The translations under genes were made by a program, and so were the position numbers. A stretch of 15,190 bases of DNA from JBOGGN01 sp050744165 (lineage in GTDB: Bacteria; Actinomycetota; Acidimicrobiia; Acidimicrobiales; Palsa-688). The notes under the pieces were generated by a model, which was not told where the DNA came from, ran no database searches, and saw only the letters and a list, made by a program, of their open reading frames with translations. Shown one piece after another: positions 14,319 to 15,190 of this stretch; position 1 is the first letter of the stretch, and the number at the start of each line of letters is the position of its first letter. The stretch spans positions 1 through 15,190 of the forward strand of contig JBOGGN010000230.1 in NCBI GenBank assembly GCA_050744165.1. Direction: 5' to 3'.

Positions 14319-15190
14319 ATGACCGCTTTCAGCGACGCCGAGGCGTGGTTCGAGGTCGTCGACCCCGGGCCTCTCACCACGTTCCAGGATTTCGGCCGCC
14401 CGGGCCTGGCGCACCTCGGCGTCCCTCCCTCCGGTGCCCTCGACCGGCCTAGCGCGGCGCTGGCCAACCGCCTGGCGGGCACTGCGGAGTCGGCCGCGGT
14501 GCTGGAAACAACCCTTTCAGGCCCCATCCTGCGCCTCGGCGGCCGGAGGCCCGGGACGCCGACCGTGGTCGTTGTCACTGGGGCCGAGGCGGGCGTCCTC
14601 GTCGACGATGCCCCGGCCGAGCTCAACACCGCGCTCGCGCTGGACCCGGGTCAGACGATCCGGGTGGGCGTTGCCCGCCGCGGGATCCGCAACTACGTCG
14701 CCGTCCATGGCGGCTTCCTGGCCGCCGAGGTGTTGGGGAGCTGCTCGACCGACCTCCTGAGCGGCCTCGGCCCGCCCGCCCTTCGGGCCCGCGACCGGCT
14801 AGCGGTCGGCGGCCAGACCGGCCTGCCGCCGGCCCCTCTCGACGTGGTGCCCCTCGCCACCATCAACCCCGACCCGACCCTGGAGCTGGTTCCCGGACCC
14901 CGGGACGACTGGTTCCCGGCCGCCACCCTCGAGATGCTGAGCGGGACCCAGTGGATGGTCAGCCCCCAGAGCAACCGTGTGGCCCTCCGCCTCCAGGGCC
15001 CGGTGCTGGCGTCGCTCGACCGAGGCGAGCTGCGGCCGGAGGGCCTCGTCACCGGCAGCCTGCAGGTGCCGCCCGACGGCCAACCGGTGCTCTTCCTGAA
15101 CGACCACCCGACCACCGGTGGCTACCCCGTCCTCGGCGTCGTCACCACCGCCTCGCTGGCCCTGGCCGCCCAGGCTGCCCCGGGCACTAC
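14319..15190 (+). CDS. 5-oxoprolinase subunit PxpC (KipA-like), truncated by window end
   Basis: About 290 residues are visible from ATG 14319, open to the last base; the family is roughly 290-335 residues, so only the C-terminus is cut off. The CT_A_B (carboxyltransferase A/B-like) domain is clear: EVVDPGPLTTFQDFGRPGLA (12-31), GVPPSGALD (34-42), ANRLAG (48-53), ETTLSGPIL (62-70), RNYVAVHGGFL (124-134), SPQSNRVALRLQG (211-223) and LQVPPDGQPVLFLNDHPTTGG (250-270), which is strongly conserved. It joins PxpB as the biotin-carboxylase-like half that activates 5-oxoproline. No ribosome binding site is visible before the ATG, and the long hairpin lies just upstream, so expression may depend on that structure. 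No frame damage is seen in the visible part. Confidence 0.93.
   Translation, partial: MTAFSDAEAWFEVVDPGPLTTFQDFGRPGLAHLGVPPSGALDRPSAALANRLAGTAESAAVLETTLSGPILRLGGRRPGTPTVVVVTGAEAGVLVDDAPAELNTALALDPGQTIRVGVARRGIRNYVAVHGGFLAAEVLGSCSTDLLSGLGPPALRARDRLAVGGQTGLPPAPLDVVPLATINPDPTLELVPGPRDDWFPAATLEMLSGTQWMVSPQSNRVALRLQGPVLASLDRGELRPEGLVTGSLQVPPDGQPVLFLNDHPTTGGYPVLGVVTTASLALAAQAAPGT

Noticed and set aside
13420..14322. 300-residue plus-strand open frame
   Set aside because: It overlaps pxpA and pxpB in another frame and is Arg/Gly/Pro rich; a shadow.

Overview
The window is high-GC DNA with GTG/ATG starts, short intergenic gaps and gene families typical of soil Actinomycetota: a SpoIIAB/RsbW-type anti-sigma kinase, a UvrA-like resistance ATPase, double-domain VOC proteins, an APH(6)/hydroxyurea-type kinase and a CarH-like B12-binding protein. 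The phylum is an inference from these families. A finer placement such as Acidimicrobiia cannot be supported from the sequence alone.

Layout. 1-662 is non-coding and holds a seven-copy 19-bp tandem repeat with an inverted copy upstream. 663-1466 (+) encodes a small helix-turn-helix protein and an anti-sigma ATPase. 1538-4947 (-) reads, in transcription order, VOC protein, UvrA-like ATPase (UvrA2/DrrC type), MarR regulator. Upstream of these on the same strand is an AraC-type regulator (5083-5493). 5494-5971 carries a perfect 12-bp inverted repeat and what looks like a fragment of an FtsJ/TlyA-like methyltransferase. A divergent pair follows: a pyridoxamine-phosphate-oxidase-like protein (-) and an arginyl-tRNA synthetase relic lacking most of its catalytic domain (+). 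Next come an APH-fold kinase (+), a VOC gene interrupted by an in-frame TGA (-), and an APH(6)/hydroxyurea-type kinase (-). 10102-11038 is a decayed stretch with a frameshifted DNA methyltransferase pseudogene and 29-bp degenerate repeats, ending in a potentially structured leader.

11039-15190 (+) is a co-directional block: an unrecognised protein, a B12-binding photoreceptor-like protein, then pxpA, pxpB and pxpC (5-oxoprolinase, ATP-dependent cleavage of 5-oxoproline to glutamate). pxpC runs off the window end. The B12 protein is 3 nt from pxpA, so the two are probably translated together. A long imperfect hairpin with a mutually exclusive alternative fold separates pxpB from pxpC.

Two themes stand out. 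First, four broken or relic genes lie between 5.7 and 10.7 kb: methyltransferase fragment, argS relic, VOC with nonsense codon, DNA methyltransferase pseudogene. Short repeats lie beside or inside several of them, so this looks like accessory DNA in decay. Second, antibiotic-resistance-type protein families are concentrated in 2-10 kb, although their substrates cannot be deduced from sequence. No single intact, clearly new multi-gene system was identified. The best candidates for something undescribed are the miniature in-frame ArgRS, the B12-sensor/oxoprolinase operon, and its two structured RNA elements.
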